In this document: piece by piece, positions 27,201 through 39,183 of the stretch | Layout of the letters: each line of letters opens with the position of its first letter | Numbering within the stretch: the stretch's first letter is position 1 | Source of the DNA: Paralvinella palmiformis | Lineage: Eukaryota > Annelida > Polychaeta > Terebellida > Alvinellidae | Length of the DNA: 64,000 nucleotides | Direction of reading: 5' to 3' | Assembly: GCA_025642065.1 (NCBI GenBank) | Contig: JAODUP010000031.1 | Location: 206,001 to 270,000 of the forward strand | Notes under the pieces: generated by a model | What the model saw: the letters and a program-made list of their open reading frames with translations, nothing else | Told to the model about the DNA's origin: nothing | Databases searched by the model: none | Position numbers and translations under genes: made by a program

Positions 27201-30200
27201 AATAATGAAGTTCAAAGTGCTGGTGAATCAACTATAATTCATTTATGGGGGGCCACCATTTTGAAGTCAGACATGGATCAGGATGCTTCTGAAGTCTGAT
27301 GTGACCTAACACAAGCTGTTTGAATGACCCAGTTATGATACTGTTAACAAGTGTCAGCTAAGTAAATAATTTCAGAACAAAAGCTGGATATAGGTAAAAT
27401 ACAGTACAATTGATCCAAACAGCCTGATATTGAACTGAAATGGCTAAAGACAACTATATTATCAAATCTCTTATGAAAATTATTTTGTACTCTTGTAATA
27501 CACAGCATCTACCAAGCTGTCAGATCTTTGTAAATGTCAGTTAGTCAAAGTTAGTATGTTCAGCATGGTGGCAAATAAGGTGATCATGATGGCTAAGCTG
27601 CCACAGCATTTGTGCCAGTAAATTTCACAGCACATGACTTTTCTCCTTCTCACCATACAATCTGGTATTTCAGAAAACTATAATGATGACTCTCCAGTAA
27701 TTTCAATTATTTCCTAATAGTAATTCCTATGATATCAGGTATAGTTTGTAATTATTACTGGGGAATTTGGGGTAATGTTTATAAGCATCCCAAATTTAAG
27801 TCATATCACCAGAGAGTGAACTGTCCCTTTAAATGGCATATCACCCTATTACATTCATTATGCACTGCACCACACTGTATCTCCTTATTACAAGTATTCC
27901 TGAGGTTCCTTGTAAAAAATATCTTCCAAACAATTTGGATATTAAATATATCTTCAGTCTGATATTAAATTTGGTCATAGGTAATTACTCAATAAGGATC
28001 GGACGAATATTCAATTCGTATATTTGAAACGTTTTCATGCTATTTGATAATTCACAGCCATATAAACGAATATCAATCAGATATCGATCCTGCCTGGTGA
28101 CAATCTAATGTATCCAGAGTATGCTGATTATATACAAGTGTCTATCAACAGGCACATAAAAGATCACCAGAAACCTGGCAGACACTGAACTGTACATTTC
28201 TTGTTTCCCCACCGAATCCACTAAATAATGAGCGGTCTCTGTTCTGATGATCTAATATATCAAGTGTATTGCAAATTTCCAAAACAACTATTACCTTATC
28301 AGCACACATGGCCACTTTGATGTCCTGCAGTGTGATCTCATTGTGTTTAATATTTCGTACATAATTACCGGTCAGCTGTGAAAAAACAAAGTATAATTAC
28401 TAGACAGCTGCATTAAAGAAAATTTAGCATGTACTCGCATGGAAATTGTTTTATATTTATCTGTCAATTAACCAAATCACAAAGCTGACCCCCCCAGCCA
28501 TAAGCTAGAGTGCTGAGGTGTCACTCACAATTAATCATTCATAAGATGCCCAGCTGTCTGGTTAATCAAGAACTGATTGTATGCAATCTTACAATGAGAT
28601 AATTTAAAATTATGATAAAGAAAGCACACCTCCAATTATATGGAACAAAATATCATGGCCGTCCTACCTTTAACACATCAGCAGCAATATATTCTAAAAC
28701 AGCTACAATATACACAGTAACCTGGTGGTCCAACTTGTAACCAAGGGCCTCCTGTCAATAATAACAGAAACCTGTTAGATTAAACATTATGTGCAAAAAT
28801 ATATAAAAGGGAATTATATATCATAATATTTTACATCACAGCACTAAGACAGAAACATCCTTGACTATATATCAATAAGGTAACTGCACCACACATCAGC
28901 TACACAGAGTGGGAAAGTTGAGTAAAACTACAACTGAGTGATTGAACTTCAAACAACATATTATCACAAAAAGATCATTGAGTACTGCCTTTCAGTTGTT
29001 TCACATAAGACAATAAAGTGGACCAATTGTAACACCCCCAAAACTGCATGATGTTTCTTCTAAAAATCTTCCATCAATATTTAACTATGAATAGACATTT
29101 GCTATAGCATTCCACAATAATTTTCAAAGCTATTGTGAAGCTTTTAACAGTTTGCACATGACACAACCAATTGCTATTGATAAAGATTTAAATCTTACTT
29201 TACATTGATCATGTTTATGTAAGAAGTACGTACACAAAAAAATCAATGCACTAGCCCAGTCTTAAGCAGGTCAGTCCACAAGTCAGGTTTCTTTAAAACT
29301 TTTTAATATTTGAGGCATTTTCTATACTTTGTTTATTGAAGTTATGAATAACATTTCTGCACGAAAGAGTCTGAGCACATTTTCTACTACTTTTTAAATA
29401 TCATTCTGGACAAATCTAAAGGCTTTGGAAGAGAACCATACTAACAAAACATCCTTGAACATTAATGTTGATATATACACTAGTTCAAAGTAGACAATTC
29501 TATTATTCTGATGAAACAATACCTCTTAAAGGACAGTTCTTTGTGACCCAGATTGACAAATAATCTGACTTTCTCATTATCACCTATTGAAATAACTGGT
29601 AGCCACTTGGTTTTCCCTAGTTTTTACATATTCTTTAGCAACTATAGAAGTGTTCTGATTGGATACCTTGTCATAATTGCTACGAGTAATATAACAGGGT
29701 TCATACATATTTTGACAACTCAGATTCCAGGACCTTCCAATGTCAAATTCAAGGACCTTTTCAATGAATTCACGAACTTTTAACGCACACCCATATTTCG
29801 GAAGAAGTGTAACGACTGAATTCCTGGATGCTTATGATTAGAAATATAGATCTATATGTCCAAATTCCTGGACTTTCAAGGACCTCTACAACAATTCCAG
29901 GTTTTCAAGGACCTGTGCGAACCCTGTATAAACTGTGTAAATTAAAATTCTTTGTCATATTTTCCAGCTGTACTATTTACATACATTCTAGACAAAACTA
30001 TACCTTAACTAGCTAGGCCAAAGACAAGAAAATCCACTCAAATGATTACAGTGGCATGCATTAACATACAGATGTTATGTGATTAATACAATTGTGGTAA
30101 GAACTGACCCTGACTAAGAGAGGATGTATTTTATCTACAGGTAGAACTAGAGGTGATTTCTTCTTGCCCTTATCCAATGCTGTTTGTGCATCACTCATTG

Positions 30201-33200
30201 CCCATTTGTCTATTGGATGGGGGAAGGTCTTCTGGACCCGGTCCTCTACTTCTTGTACGCTGTGCGGTTGAGAGGCACACAACATGCCTAGGAGCTGAAG
30301 GATCAAACCCTCAATATACTCCAGGGCATCTTCCTTTGCTGAAAGGGATGGATGCACTTGCTGCTGAACCTGTAATGAAATAGGTCAATGCATCAAACAG
30401 TTCATCTCACCATCAGCTGAAACTGGTCAAACAAACTTGCTTTCTCTACTTGGATAGCATATGTAATAATAAATAATATCAAAGCATATGTTGTGAAATA
30501 TATGTTATACTGTGATCAAAGGTTACATGCATGCTAAATGTGTTACACTGCTGGACTGTTGGTTGAGCTGAAGCTGGAAAAAAACTAATTTTAGCCAGTC
30601 CTTGATTTCTAAAAAAAAAATTTTACAAGGGTATTTTGACATAACCTGGGCAAAAATGGGAAGACAGCATGCTGAATATCTAACAGTGGCTATAGCAATA
30701 CAAATAATTCAACAATATATGACCATTCATTTTGGAGATATTAACAAGGGAAGCTAACTCAAATGACTAAATACAGTGATCCTGATATTCAGTAAAAAAG
30801 GGATAGGGAATAGCATTATGAAACTTGCTGCAGAACCAACCCATAGTTACTGACCCATAGAAGAGCCTACCAGGACAGTATTATTAAATGAAAATGTTAT
30901 AAATATCAGTCGATACACTGTATATTTTGCCTGCAAAATTAGGTGGTCCCTCATATTTTGCCATGCCTATGTGACGTTCTTTCAGTTACCTCATTTGGAA
31001 CTGCACTAGCCTATATATCTTGCACTTAAATTTCATCTCACAGTGACTTAATAAATTTAATATATTGGTATCCCAATTTGTGGAATATATGATGACACAA
31101 AGATAAAAGTTTGCATAATTATCGATTGTTATAATAAAAAGTGATATGCACATTTCACATCATTTCCAAATTATGCACACCAAAGCAAAACAAAAAATTA
31201 GAGAAAAATAGGGCAATGACAAAAAAAGGTGGATCAATATTTATGTGAAAGGTTAGGATTAAAATGAAGAAGAAAGCTAGTTACAAGTCTAGTCTAAGTA
31301 AACTAAACAGTAATCATAATTTTTGCTTGAAAAAGTACAAGGATGTTCAACAGGAGAAGTGTCTCCAGGGGTAAAAATACTGATGACATAATAATTTGGA
31401 CAGCTTGAATCAAAGGCATTAAACCAAACATGGGGGGGGGTGATCCATGGTGAAATACCTTGTTAGTTCCCATAATGCATGTACTCCTTACCTAAAAATA
31501 CTTTTTATACTATTATAAACAGTTTATTTGTTGCCAAGATCTAAATATTGATGCATAATAATAAATAACACATGAAATGAGTTTTATATTGCAAATATAA
31601 CCTAGCATATTATTATACTAACAGTAGCTTTAGTAGGTAATGACAGAATCACTTTTTAATTTCCTATTATAGTATTAGATGTATGTGTCTTATTTTGGCT
31701 CATATATATATTTCAAACAATATAAATTTAATAAAACTAATTTGCGATATCAAAACTTAGTTGAGGAAAATATCCAATCAAACATACTTAAAAGCATATT
31801 AATTTAATTACAGACAAATAATCCACTTACTGGGAGGAGTTTGACAAGTGTAGCATTCTCATTGGTTTTAGTAATAAATGATTATGTAAGTAATAATGAA
31901 ATTTCACTTGAAATTATTTGAGCCCCATCTATACATAGTAGCAAGGATTAACTTAACTCCAATGATAAGAGGTCAAAATTGGGAAGCTAGCCCAATATGA
32001 CTACAATTTATTTTGGTATCAGAACCAAACATTTTCGATAAACAAAGGCCAAGAAAACCATGCCAACTGAATTACTAAATACCATATTAGTATTCAAATG
32101 TATATTTGATGAATCCATGTGATAACCAGTGGCCATATCACGACCACTAATCTTTGTTTGCAAGGGTATGGCAGAGACTCCCCAAGTGAATAGCAACAGG
32201 TATGCAGAATTGTGTATTTTTATATGGATGATTGTACTATTGGGGGGCACCATTCACATATTAAGCATGGATCATATTACTGTGAGGTTACAAAATAAAA
32301 ATGTTGGGAAGTCTGTTAATTTATATCAGACTCCTCAAAGCCTGCCAGCAGGCAAATGTTAATAAACCTTTGCCAGCTAAACACAAAATATTTGCATACT
32401 TGATTAATTCAGTTGCAAGTCAGAAGGCATTCATTTAGTATTACGATCATGCACACATCTACAACACAACCAGCATGGTTTTTAGTGTATAGAAATGAAT
32501 TAGTTACATTAATATACTGACATATGTTGCTTATCAGAGCCTGTATATCATGTTACACATATTAATGTAGATTTAGCCACAGTATTATTTTCTTATTGCA
32601 TCTATTAATCAGAGTTGGGTATATATATTTCTATCCTACCCAAAATAAAATGTTAATTATAGGGATATTGGTAGAAGCTGGGTAATTACTCATCAGAAAC
32701 TGATTTACACAGGGTTGAGTTAGTATTTTGGCTAAAAGTGTAGTTCTGTGTGATAAATATATTTTTTAATTACATGCACCTTTTTTATTGAGCTTGCACA
32801 CAATAATAGGTAAACAAACACAATATTTATATATTAGACAGCTCCACTTTATAACTAAGTTATTAGAGATCATCTAGTACTAATTTATATACTGATCTGT
32901 GTTACCAGTTTAGCTACCATGGTAAGTAGTCTTTTATTTGTCACTATATATAAAACAGCACAATTTAAGCATTGTTATTGATGTGAGAATGGAGTAAATT
33001 TGAGGTAATGGGGGTTTAGTGATGTAGAAAATGGTTTGAAGATTTAAAAATGTGTTAAAAATTGATTGTGTATTAGCACAGGGGTGTCAGTTCCAGCTTT
33101 CAACTTAAAGTGATAAGAACAAAGAATTTAACTGTAACTAAAATGTAAACTTAACTCTATTCACAGATCATGTAAATAGTTTTTCCAATAATGAGATTAT

Positions 33201-33918
33201 TCCTATCTATCAATTAAAAATGTGTTTTCAACAATTTTAACCTATGTGCAGATACCTGATAATTATTGTACATGGATGGAACTTGCCAACCCTATTATTA
33301 ATGTTACTAAAATGGAATCTTGATTTTTTAAATAATAATGGTGCACCATGCAAATAATACACATATCCAGCTTATCTGTGAAAGTTATATGTCCACCAAT
33401 AGTGAAATACAAATACTTAATTGCATGCAATAAAGTATTGGGGAAAAAAGGGTTTAAAGAGGAATGGCACTATCATCCTATGTTATGGAAAGTTTAACAA
33501 CGGCCAACTAGATCTAGAGATCTATCATTGCTATGAGAATTTCATAGTACAAACCACAGTAACATTGTTTCTTTTTACTCAAACAAACACCTACTGTGTA
33601 AATAGCATGCTGTCATAGACTAGAGTATTCCATCATCACCAACAAATAAATACGTTGCTATGGTTGTACTAATTTTATTATCCATTTATTTATTTTAGCA
33701 CAAGTTGTTGGTTTCATGCAATATATATCAGGGAGTTATTTTTAGATTGTAAAAATTGTGGACAATATCAGAATTCCGAGCATCTGACGTTTAATTTGAG
33801 AGTATGGCATCACCTTTTGCAAAGCTTTGATAAAAAGGCCTCGCCACTTGGAGCGGTTTTCCTCTGCTGTGAAATCATAATTAGACAGCTCCGATGGCGT
33901 ACTAGTAGATGGAAACAT
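15293..33918 (-). CDS. SOS1: Son of sevenless (SOS) Ras/Rac guanine nucleotide exchange factor, complete, 23 coding exons
   Basis: SOS loads GTP onto Ras at the plasma membrane after Grb2 recruits it to activated receptors. Coding exons: 33918-33814, 30369-30109, 28751-28668, 28375-28295, 27071-26871, 26681-26541, 26280-26170, 25817-25716, 25425-25277, 25137-25007, 24679-24491, 24335-24134, 23792-23580, 23448-23329, 23047-22888, 22534-22427, 21521-21366, 19664-19482, 19266-19140, 18719-18547, 17570-17454, 17017-16750, 15717-15293. They sum to 3807 bases with unbroken phase, 1268 residues (human about 1333). Domains in order: histone folds (1-180, with [14 protein letters not shown]), DH (about 190-390), PH (about 440-550), Ras exchanger motif (about 590-735), CDC25 catalytic domain (about 770-1010, with [13 protein letters not shown] and [12 protein letters not shown]). 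A proline-rich tail carries PPPLPPR at 1164-1170 and 1194-1200, PELPPR at 1184 and PKLPPR at 1255, as expected for SH3 binding. The ATG is supported by the KWRGL match in exon 1. The intron after exon 13 is AT-AC. Confidence 0.96.
17211..17272 (+). mobile_element. SINE family A, 3' fragment
   Basis: Carries the family block TTTAGCCTACCATGTGCACA, then AAAAGTGTCCGTAAAACATC and a CATCATCATC tail. It lies in the SOS intron between exons 21 and 22, antisense to SOS. The tRNA-like head is absent or unrecognisable. Confidence 0.65.
17580..18325 (+). mobile_element. CR1/jockey-like LINE 3' end, within the SOS intron between exons 20 and 21
   Basis: The frame at 17594-17821 reads [14 protein letters not shown], then [20 protein letters not shown] and a final FYW. 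This resembles the C-terminal end of the LINE reverse-transcriptase polyprotein. An AT-rich 3' region and an ACTTACTCTTACTCTT-type simple tail follow at about 18300-18318. It occupies most of a 976-base intron, antisense to SOS, and starts within a few bases of the exon 21 acceptor region. It is truncated and non-functional. Confidence 0.6.
19948..21214. mobile_element. hAT-like inverted-repeat element, interrupted
   Basis: It begins CAGGGTTCATACA and ends TGTGAACCCC, a degenerate inverted pair like the termini of the 29695-29926 element. Subterminal blocks repeat TTCCAGGACTTTCCAGG-type sequence. It lies in the SOS intron between exons 17 and 18 and contains the AATTG-type element at 20131-20454. 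No transposase frame was recognised. No clear target duplication was seen, so the boundaries are tentative. Confidence 0.45.
20131..20454. mobile_element. AATTG-rich inverted-repeat MITE, copy 1
   Basis: It starts CAGACATGGGGGATACC and ends GAATTGACCCAATGTCTG. The interior shares long blocks with copy 2 (45494-45854), for example TTAATTTACCATTTAAT and a block around TTCCAAGTAGGTACTC. Both ends are built from repeats of GGAATTGA. It has no coding capacity and appears nested in the hAT-like element. Confidence 0.7.
23449..23579 (-). other. U12-type AT-AC intron of the SOS gene
   Basis: This 131-base intron starts ATATCCTTTT directly after exon 13 (…GAAAG) and ends …ATCATCAC before exon 14 (ATTTGAGATTCC). 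A branch-site match TTCCTTGAC has its branch A at 23461, 12 bases from the acceptor AC. These are the three signatures of the minor (U12-dependent) spliceosome. Removing it joins ...KER and FEIP in frame, matching the ERFEIP of vertebrate SOS. No GT-AG pair at this junction restores that sequence. Confidence 0.9.
24822..24970. repeat. Tandem repeat, 38-base unit, four copies
   Basis: The unit begins GAAATAATAACAGAAATCAA and ends ACTTTACACAA. Copies begin at 24822, 24860, 24898 and 24936; the fourth has a short internal deletion and the third one substitution. It lies in the SOS intron between exons 10 and 11. Confidence 0.9.
27235..27834 (+). mobile_element. Interspersed repeat family Q, copy 1
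   Basis: It ends in AGTGAACTGTCCCTTTAAAT. Much of its length aligns by eye with 49795-50321 (shared blocks: GAAATGGCTAAAGA, AGCTGTCAGAT, CATGACTTTTC, GGGGTAATGTTTAT). The TCCCTTTAA terminus resembles the 60741-61362 element. It lies in the SOS intron between exons 4 and 5. No protein is encoded. Confidence 0.5.
29695..29926. mobile_element. Short hAT-like palindromic MITE
   Basis: It starts CAGGGTTCATACA and ends TGTGCGAACCCTG, an imperfect terminal inverted repeat. Internal arms repeat CAAGGACCT and its complement, so the element is nearly palindromic. The flanks share TATAA but not a full 8-base duplication. It lies in the SOS intron between exons 2 and 3. Confidence 0.6.
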
Positions 33919-34090
33919 TTCAAATCTGTTAACAAGTCTTAACTCTCATCATTAGCGACGTCGTTATCCGAAGTTTAACTTTTAGTCGCAAATGACAGCC
34001 TCACCACATCTCAGTCGGCCATTTTTCAACCTGGGCCAAAACATGACCTTGTAACGCGGAGGGGTGGTGCATTCAGATGTCCATTGTACT
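33919..34090 (-). promoter_or_regulatory. Probable SOS 5' untranslated / promoter region
   Basis: Immediately upstream of the SOS ATG (33918), the sequence is less AT-rich and holds CpG dinucleotides (CGACGTCGTTATCCG, CGCGGAGGGG) that are scarce nearby. TTAACAG directly before ATTTGAAATG could be read as a splice acceptor, so the transcription start may lie here or further upstream. Confidence 0.4.
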
Positions 34091-35711
34091 TGCTTGGTAA
34101 GTCACATTATTGAAGTACACCTTGACATATATTCCTAAACCCTTAATGTCGATGCTGGATGATGCACATCGCAAACACAGCCACAATATTTGCAAAACCT
34201 GTTTACAAAATGTTCCTGCTTCCTGCTTTCTAGGCGGAAATTACACACATTTCGCACATGCGCACTAGGTTCTTAGTGTAGCAAAGAAATGGTTGCCTCA
34301 TTTTAACACATTCTCCAGAAAGCTGTAAAGTATGTTAACACATAATGTTCACTATAAACTATTTAAAATTCCAGTGCATACATATTTCAATAATAGAGTC
34401 TAAGCACAGGAAGAAAATAAACCTGTGAAACTCTATGAAAATAAATCCATTTTAACCAGAATCAAATTCAATAAACAAAGAACGGTTACCAACAAGAAAG
34501 TATAATGAATGTTGCCGATAGTCAGTCTTATTTTTCATCACCAGATATAAAATTTTAGTTATAATTAAATTGTTTAATAAATTTCACATTTTTTATCGTA
34601 AAACTGATAAAGCTATTCACCAGGTGTCAGTTTGAAACTGTTAATGATCTTCATTTAGTTCGCCAGGTGGCAGAACAATCTTTCGTTCCTTCCTACGAAT
34701 TTTGCTGCAGCAGCAGTAGTAGTTTTATTAAAGTGGTACACATATGCATAACTAAAAAATGTAATCAAAATATTTAGTGAATGGTAGATTTATTAGGTAT
34801 AAATAAAAGTCAATATACATTTGCAGACCACACTGGTGTTCGCTCTTTTGTGTGTTATCCCTGTTTCATGATCAATCAATCAATAAAACTCAATCAGTAA
34901 ATTTGTGTAGCAGTAATAGTAGTAGAAGTAATAGTAGCAGCAGCAGTAGTAGTCTGAGTCACGGTAGCGGTTGTAATGGTTGTATTAATAGTAACAGTAG
35001 TAGTAGAAGTAGTAATTGTTGTTGTTATAGTGTATTCAATATTTTCTAGGCCGAGAATGTTTAGGTTAGAAATGTCAACAAATTACTTTTGGCATTAATT
35101 GGAGTGAAGGGGGAGTTATCTATAGAATATGATCTTTTCATGTCCACAGTTCAGGTATTTCTAGCGGTGCATTCTCGGTAACTAAAGTTAGCAAAGGTAG
35201 ATAAGAATATGTGCTTTCAATACTATATATATTCGTGACAAACATAAATAATTAATCTTGAAAATATTTTAAACTTAACAAGCAATATAGTTTTATTTAT
35301 ATTTCAACTTTATAGACCTGTTGACACGTGCTTCCTCTGTTCCTAACTGTCTACTGTCTAGATCAGAGGCATAACTATAGAGCTGGATCATTTAGTCCAT
35401 CACCACTGTAGCAGCCATTTCATAAAACATTCATGCATATTAATTTATGAACGATTTTTGGGTGTATCATGGTAAATAACTGGATAGATCTTTAAGCGAC
35501 GATCGATGGTCATGTTATACAAAACATTTACGAGAGAAGAAACATTCTGGAAAGTTTAATAAGATCTTCAGTAATTTAAGAAGCTTCATAAATTCTAAGT
35601 GATCTAAAATTTTAATAATCTTTCTGATTAAGTGAACAATACATACAACATGTCTGTGTCTAGGCGAACCAACTCGTTTAATGTCTAGCCGTGTATAGAT
35701 CGTATAAGCAT

Positions 35712-35831
35712 GGACATATCTGAGGGTTGTTTCAACTTTGACTCGGCTTCATTACCTTTGTAGGTCGCTCGGCCCATTTAGCCTACCATATGCACAAAAG
35801 TGGCCGTAAAACATTAATCATCATCATCATC
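35712..35831 (+). mobile_element. SINE family A, head-less copy
   Basis: Begins GACATATCTGAGGGTTGTTT and carries the GGTCGCTCGGCCCATTTAGC block, the AAGTGGCCGTAAAACATTAA block and a (CAT)n tail. It matches full-length copies at 38590-38786 and 59116-59305 but lacks their tRNA-like part. Confidence 0.75.
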
Positions 35832-36165
35832 TAACCGTGTATAAATATATTTACCAACAATAAGTAACAATTAGATCGTATGCAGGAATCAAGCATCCAA
35901 GGTGAGATTTGTGAAGTGTTGATAAGGTACGGCGACAGTTCAACACCTTGTAGATTAAATGAGACAAGTGATTTCCATAATTGAATAGGTGAAGTGTAAC
36001 CGGAGTATACAAATATGTTTTATATGTGAATGGTACGTTTTTCATATACCTTTTTTTCACTATATGACTAGATAAGGCAAAACATGAATTTCCCAAGGCA
36101 GTTGCCATATTCATACAACAATTTGTATGTGTGTTTATTATTGTCAATGGAATGTTCACGTGACA

Positions 36166-36345
36166 ACTATGCACGTTGGATCCAGAACTAGCAACATTTG
36201 CGAGTCCTTGAACAACGGTTTCCGATCTTTAGTTGGTCAATTTCATTCAACTCTATGGAGAGCTATTGACAACATTCATAAGGATCTGAACAACGTAGAC
36301 ACCGACAGAAAGCGACAGCGGAGAAATATTAAGTCCCTGTTCTGT
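36166..36345 (+). pseudogene. MULE/FLYWCH-associated transposase remnant
   Basis: Within an open frame (36127-36405) the peptide RTSNICESLNNGFRSLVGQF, followed by STLWRAIDNIHKDLN, resembles the C-terminal motif of Mutator-like (MULE) transposases. As I recall it, that motif is an RTNN-x-EGxH-xxFN-xxxG-xxHPxIWxFI pattern. Upstream catalytic parts and FLYWCH zinc finger are not present, and no splice sites support a host gene. It is most likely a dead fragment. Family assignment is from memory of the motif. Confidence 0.5.
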
Positions 36346-36894
36346 TCAATCTTTGCAAAGGTGTCTATGACAGGTCAAAACCCATTGATAAAGTGTACAC
36401 ATTAGAAACGTGTGTGTACTATAAAGGTGGTACAAAAGCACATCTGATATCATACTCAAATTGTTAATGAAAACGACGCATGTGCAAAGATTTATTATTA
36501 ATAATAAAATATTTACATATAACTTCATGTGGTTATTAATTCCTAGGTTATGTTTTTTTTGTCTGCACGGCTTTTGTCCGCAGGGTTTTTTATTTGGGAG
36601 GTTAGTCCTCGTGGGGGGGGGTTGTCCTCAGAGGTTTTTAATTCGGCCATATATATCCAGGTAATTGATGAGATTAATCGAGTTCTGTAGTACATCGTCG
36701 TGTGCAGCTTCTAACACAGTACAGCGTCTGCTACAAGGAAAAATTAATGGAATTATTCAATCATGGAGTTCAGTAGACTTTCAGCTATATATTTTGCACC
36801 ATAGATAATGAGTTTGAGATAAGCGATATATGTGGCTGGTCTTTCAGCACTTGGTCGAGCTTGATTCATTCTGCAAATAATCTTTTACCAAAGA

Positions 36895-37057
36895 CGGCTT
36901 GCGCCTATAATGGCGGTATGCGTTATATACTCCCTTGATAATAATATCATAAATAATATTGAAAAGCGCCTTAGAGCAACTTCTAGCTGAATGGGGCGCT
37001 ATATAAATATCACATATTATATTATTATTATCATTATTATTATTATTATTATTACAT
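36895..37057 (+). mobile_element. SINE family C, 3' body with ATT tail
   Basis: Contains AAAAGCGCCTTAGAGCAACT, then GGGGCGCTATATAAATATCA, ending in an (ATT)n tail. The same body is found reversed at 40215-40545, where a tRNA-like head is attached. Confidence 0.65.
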
Positions 37058-37401
37058 ATGTTGTAAAATCGAAGAGAAATCAACAATAAAGATAACTAAA
37101 AAATAAGAGAGATATGGATAAGTTATGTAGCAACAATGTTTGAGTGCACATCGATCCTATGTGAATGCAGACCAATGCCAGGAGTACATATATACTATAT
37201 AATATATTATAAACATAAACAATTAATTGTTTGTGATATTGAATGATATCGATGTGATCATCATCATCGAATTAAGTAACTTCTTACCATCACAGACAAA
37301 TCAAAGTAGATTTTCTGATTTATTCATAGTTCCCTCGGTTGTCATTGTTGTATATATAACTCATACTTATGCCTGACTGTCTCCTTGTTGTCACGTCGTG
37401 G

Positions 37402-37449
<48 letters not shown>

Positions 37450-38132
37450 TATACAGATTTTCCATTTTATAAGTGATAAAAACACCAGAACAAGTATCTT
37501 ATCTTCTTTCTTTAACACGAGTGGCTTCAAATCGCCGACAAAAGGTGTGTATGTCAAGATATTAGGAGTTTAACCAACAATAATGTTCACCGGGTGTTTT
37601 CCGTTACGGAAGAAATACTTTCTTCTATTTTGGGAAGAAATGGAAGAAATCCCCAAATGGTACAAAATCATCTTCCAAATACACATATGTCATTCGCACC
37701 TTAGAATTCATTTAACCGAAAATAAGCGCAATAAAAGTTTTAAATTAAATCGTTGGATACATCGGTTGGATGATATTGATGATAATAAGAGATACTAAAC
37801 TATGCAAATAACATATACAATAAACATTACAGGATCTCTCTTAAAGTATGTTTATAATTTCTATTCCTTATGATTAACGTTATATACGTCTGCCGCTGTT
37901 AGATTGACACAATCACCAAATATATCGTTGTTAATGTTTAAGACACTTAATTTTATTACCATGATAGTTTACCTATTACCATTTCTTGCATGTTATATTG
38001 TTAAAGCCCCTCTATAGTGCCCTCTGGTAGTGCACATTGTGCCACTGAGCATCACGACAAGGATGGAGCTATAGGTGAGCATTCATCTTAATCACCACAT
38101 GTTCCTTTTATAAACATTGTTGTTGCTAAGCC

Positions 38133-38180
<48 letters not shown>

Positions 38181-38349
38181 TGAGATATTGGCCCAATAGA
38201 AGTTTTGTAATTATTATTATTATTATTATTATTATTTTTCGCCTTGGGGTAACATTCTGACATTTTCATAATCGTCTTCTGATTCTCATTATTATTCACG
38301 AGTAGTATATATACTATTGAATAAATGTTTAGTTTTACGATAAATATAA

Positions 38350-38589
38350 GTGGATGCCTGTAAGACAGTTATTCTGGGACTTGTAATTACACATCTGGAT
38401 AACTCAATGGACTTATACAAGCTACCCCATACGGACATAAAAAACTGCAAAGGGTACAGAATGCAGTGGCCAAGTTTGTATTATGGAAGGCAAAATATGA
38501 CAGTGCCACATCTTATCTGAAGGATCTTCATTGGGTACTATACTCACACCACAAGTTCAGTTTAAGATCATAATAACTGTCCATAAATC
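38350..38589 (+). mobile_element. LINE reverse-transcriptase fragment
   Basis: Read with frameshifts it encodes pieces such as [31 protein letters not shown] and DLHWV. These match the fragment at 40680-41190 and the thumb/C-terminal region of CR1/jockey-type LINEs (the RLQ-x-VQNAAARL motif). It is truncated and decayed, and directly abuts a SINE-A copy on its right. Confidence 0.65.
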
Positions 38590-38786
38590 GGCGTCTCCGT
38601 GGTATAACGGTAGCGTGTTGGATCACAGATCACTACCTCCCGTGTTCGAACTCGGCTTGGGCATACCTGAAGGGTGTTTCATCGTTGACCTCGCTTCATT
38701 ACCTTTGGAGATCGCTCGGCCCATTTAGCCAATCACGTGCATAAAAATGGCCGTAAACACAAATCATAATCATCATCATCATCATC
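38590..38786 (+). mobile_element. SINE family A, near full-length
   Basis: The tRNA-like head reads GCGTCTCCGTGGTATAACGG, then TAGCGTGTTGGATCAC and a B-box GTGTTCGAACTC at about 38641-38652. The body follows with GCTCGGCCCATTTAGCC and ATGGCCGTAAACAC, and the element ends in (CAT)n. The A- and B-box spacing is right for a polymerase III promoter, but the anticodon arm does not fold as a functional tRNA. Confidence 0.8.
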
Positions 38787-39132
38787 TGCTAAGAAGTGCT
38801 CCAGCTTAACTAATTAACAAACTAAAGGTAAATTAAAAGGAGTGGACACATTTTAAGGTCAACAACGGGCACATCAATCCTAGAGGTTCCTAGCTTTGAC
38901 CAGAAAAAAGACATTTGCCGACAAATCCTATTAATTACTGTTCTCATACCTGTATGATATATAGCTGGTATTCAATTCAATATGCGACAGTCAGGGGCCG
39001 TCTCGACCCCAAACTTTAACAAGACAAGACAATTCAATTCGTTTATTTCAACATCCATAATACACCATTTTAATGAAAACAAACACATATAATAGTATAT
39101 AACGATATGAAATGCTATAACTGTTGCCGCCT

Positions 39133-39183
39133 ATTTTATGACCACTTTTGTGCACGTGGTAGGTTAAATGGACCGACCGAAGT
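39133..39183 (-). mobile_element. SINE family A, short fragment
   Basis: The minus-strand version of the block GGTCCATTTAACCTACCACG, then TGCACAAAAGTGGTCATAAA. Degenerate, with no head and no clear tail. Confidence 0.5.

Noticed and set aside
34852..35049. Serine/asparagine-rich 65-codon ORF
   Set aside because: It is produced by an AGT/AGC/AAT trinucleotide stretch, with no splice context or family features.
36127..36405. Independent 92-residue host gene
   Set aside because: The only recognisable part is a MULE-type transposase C-terminal motif; upstream and downstream parts are missing.
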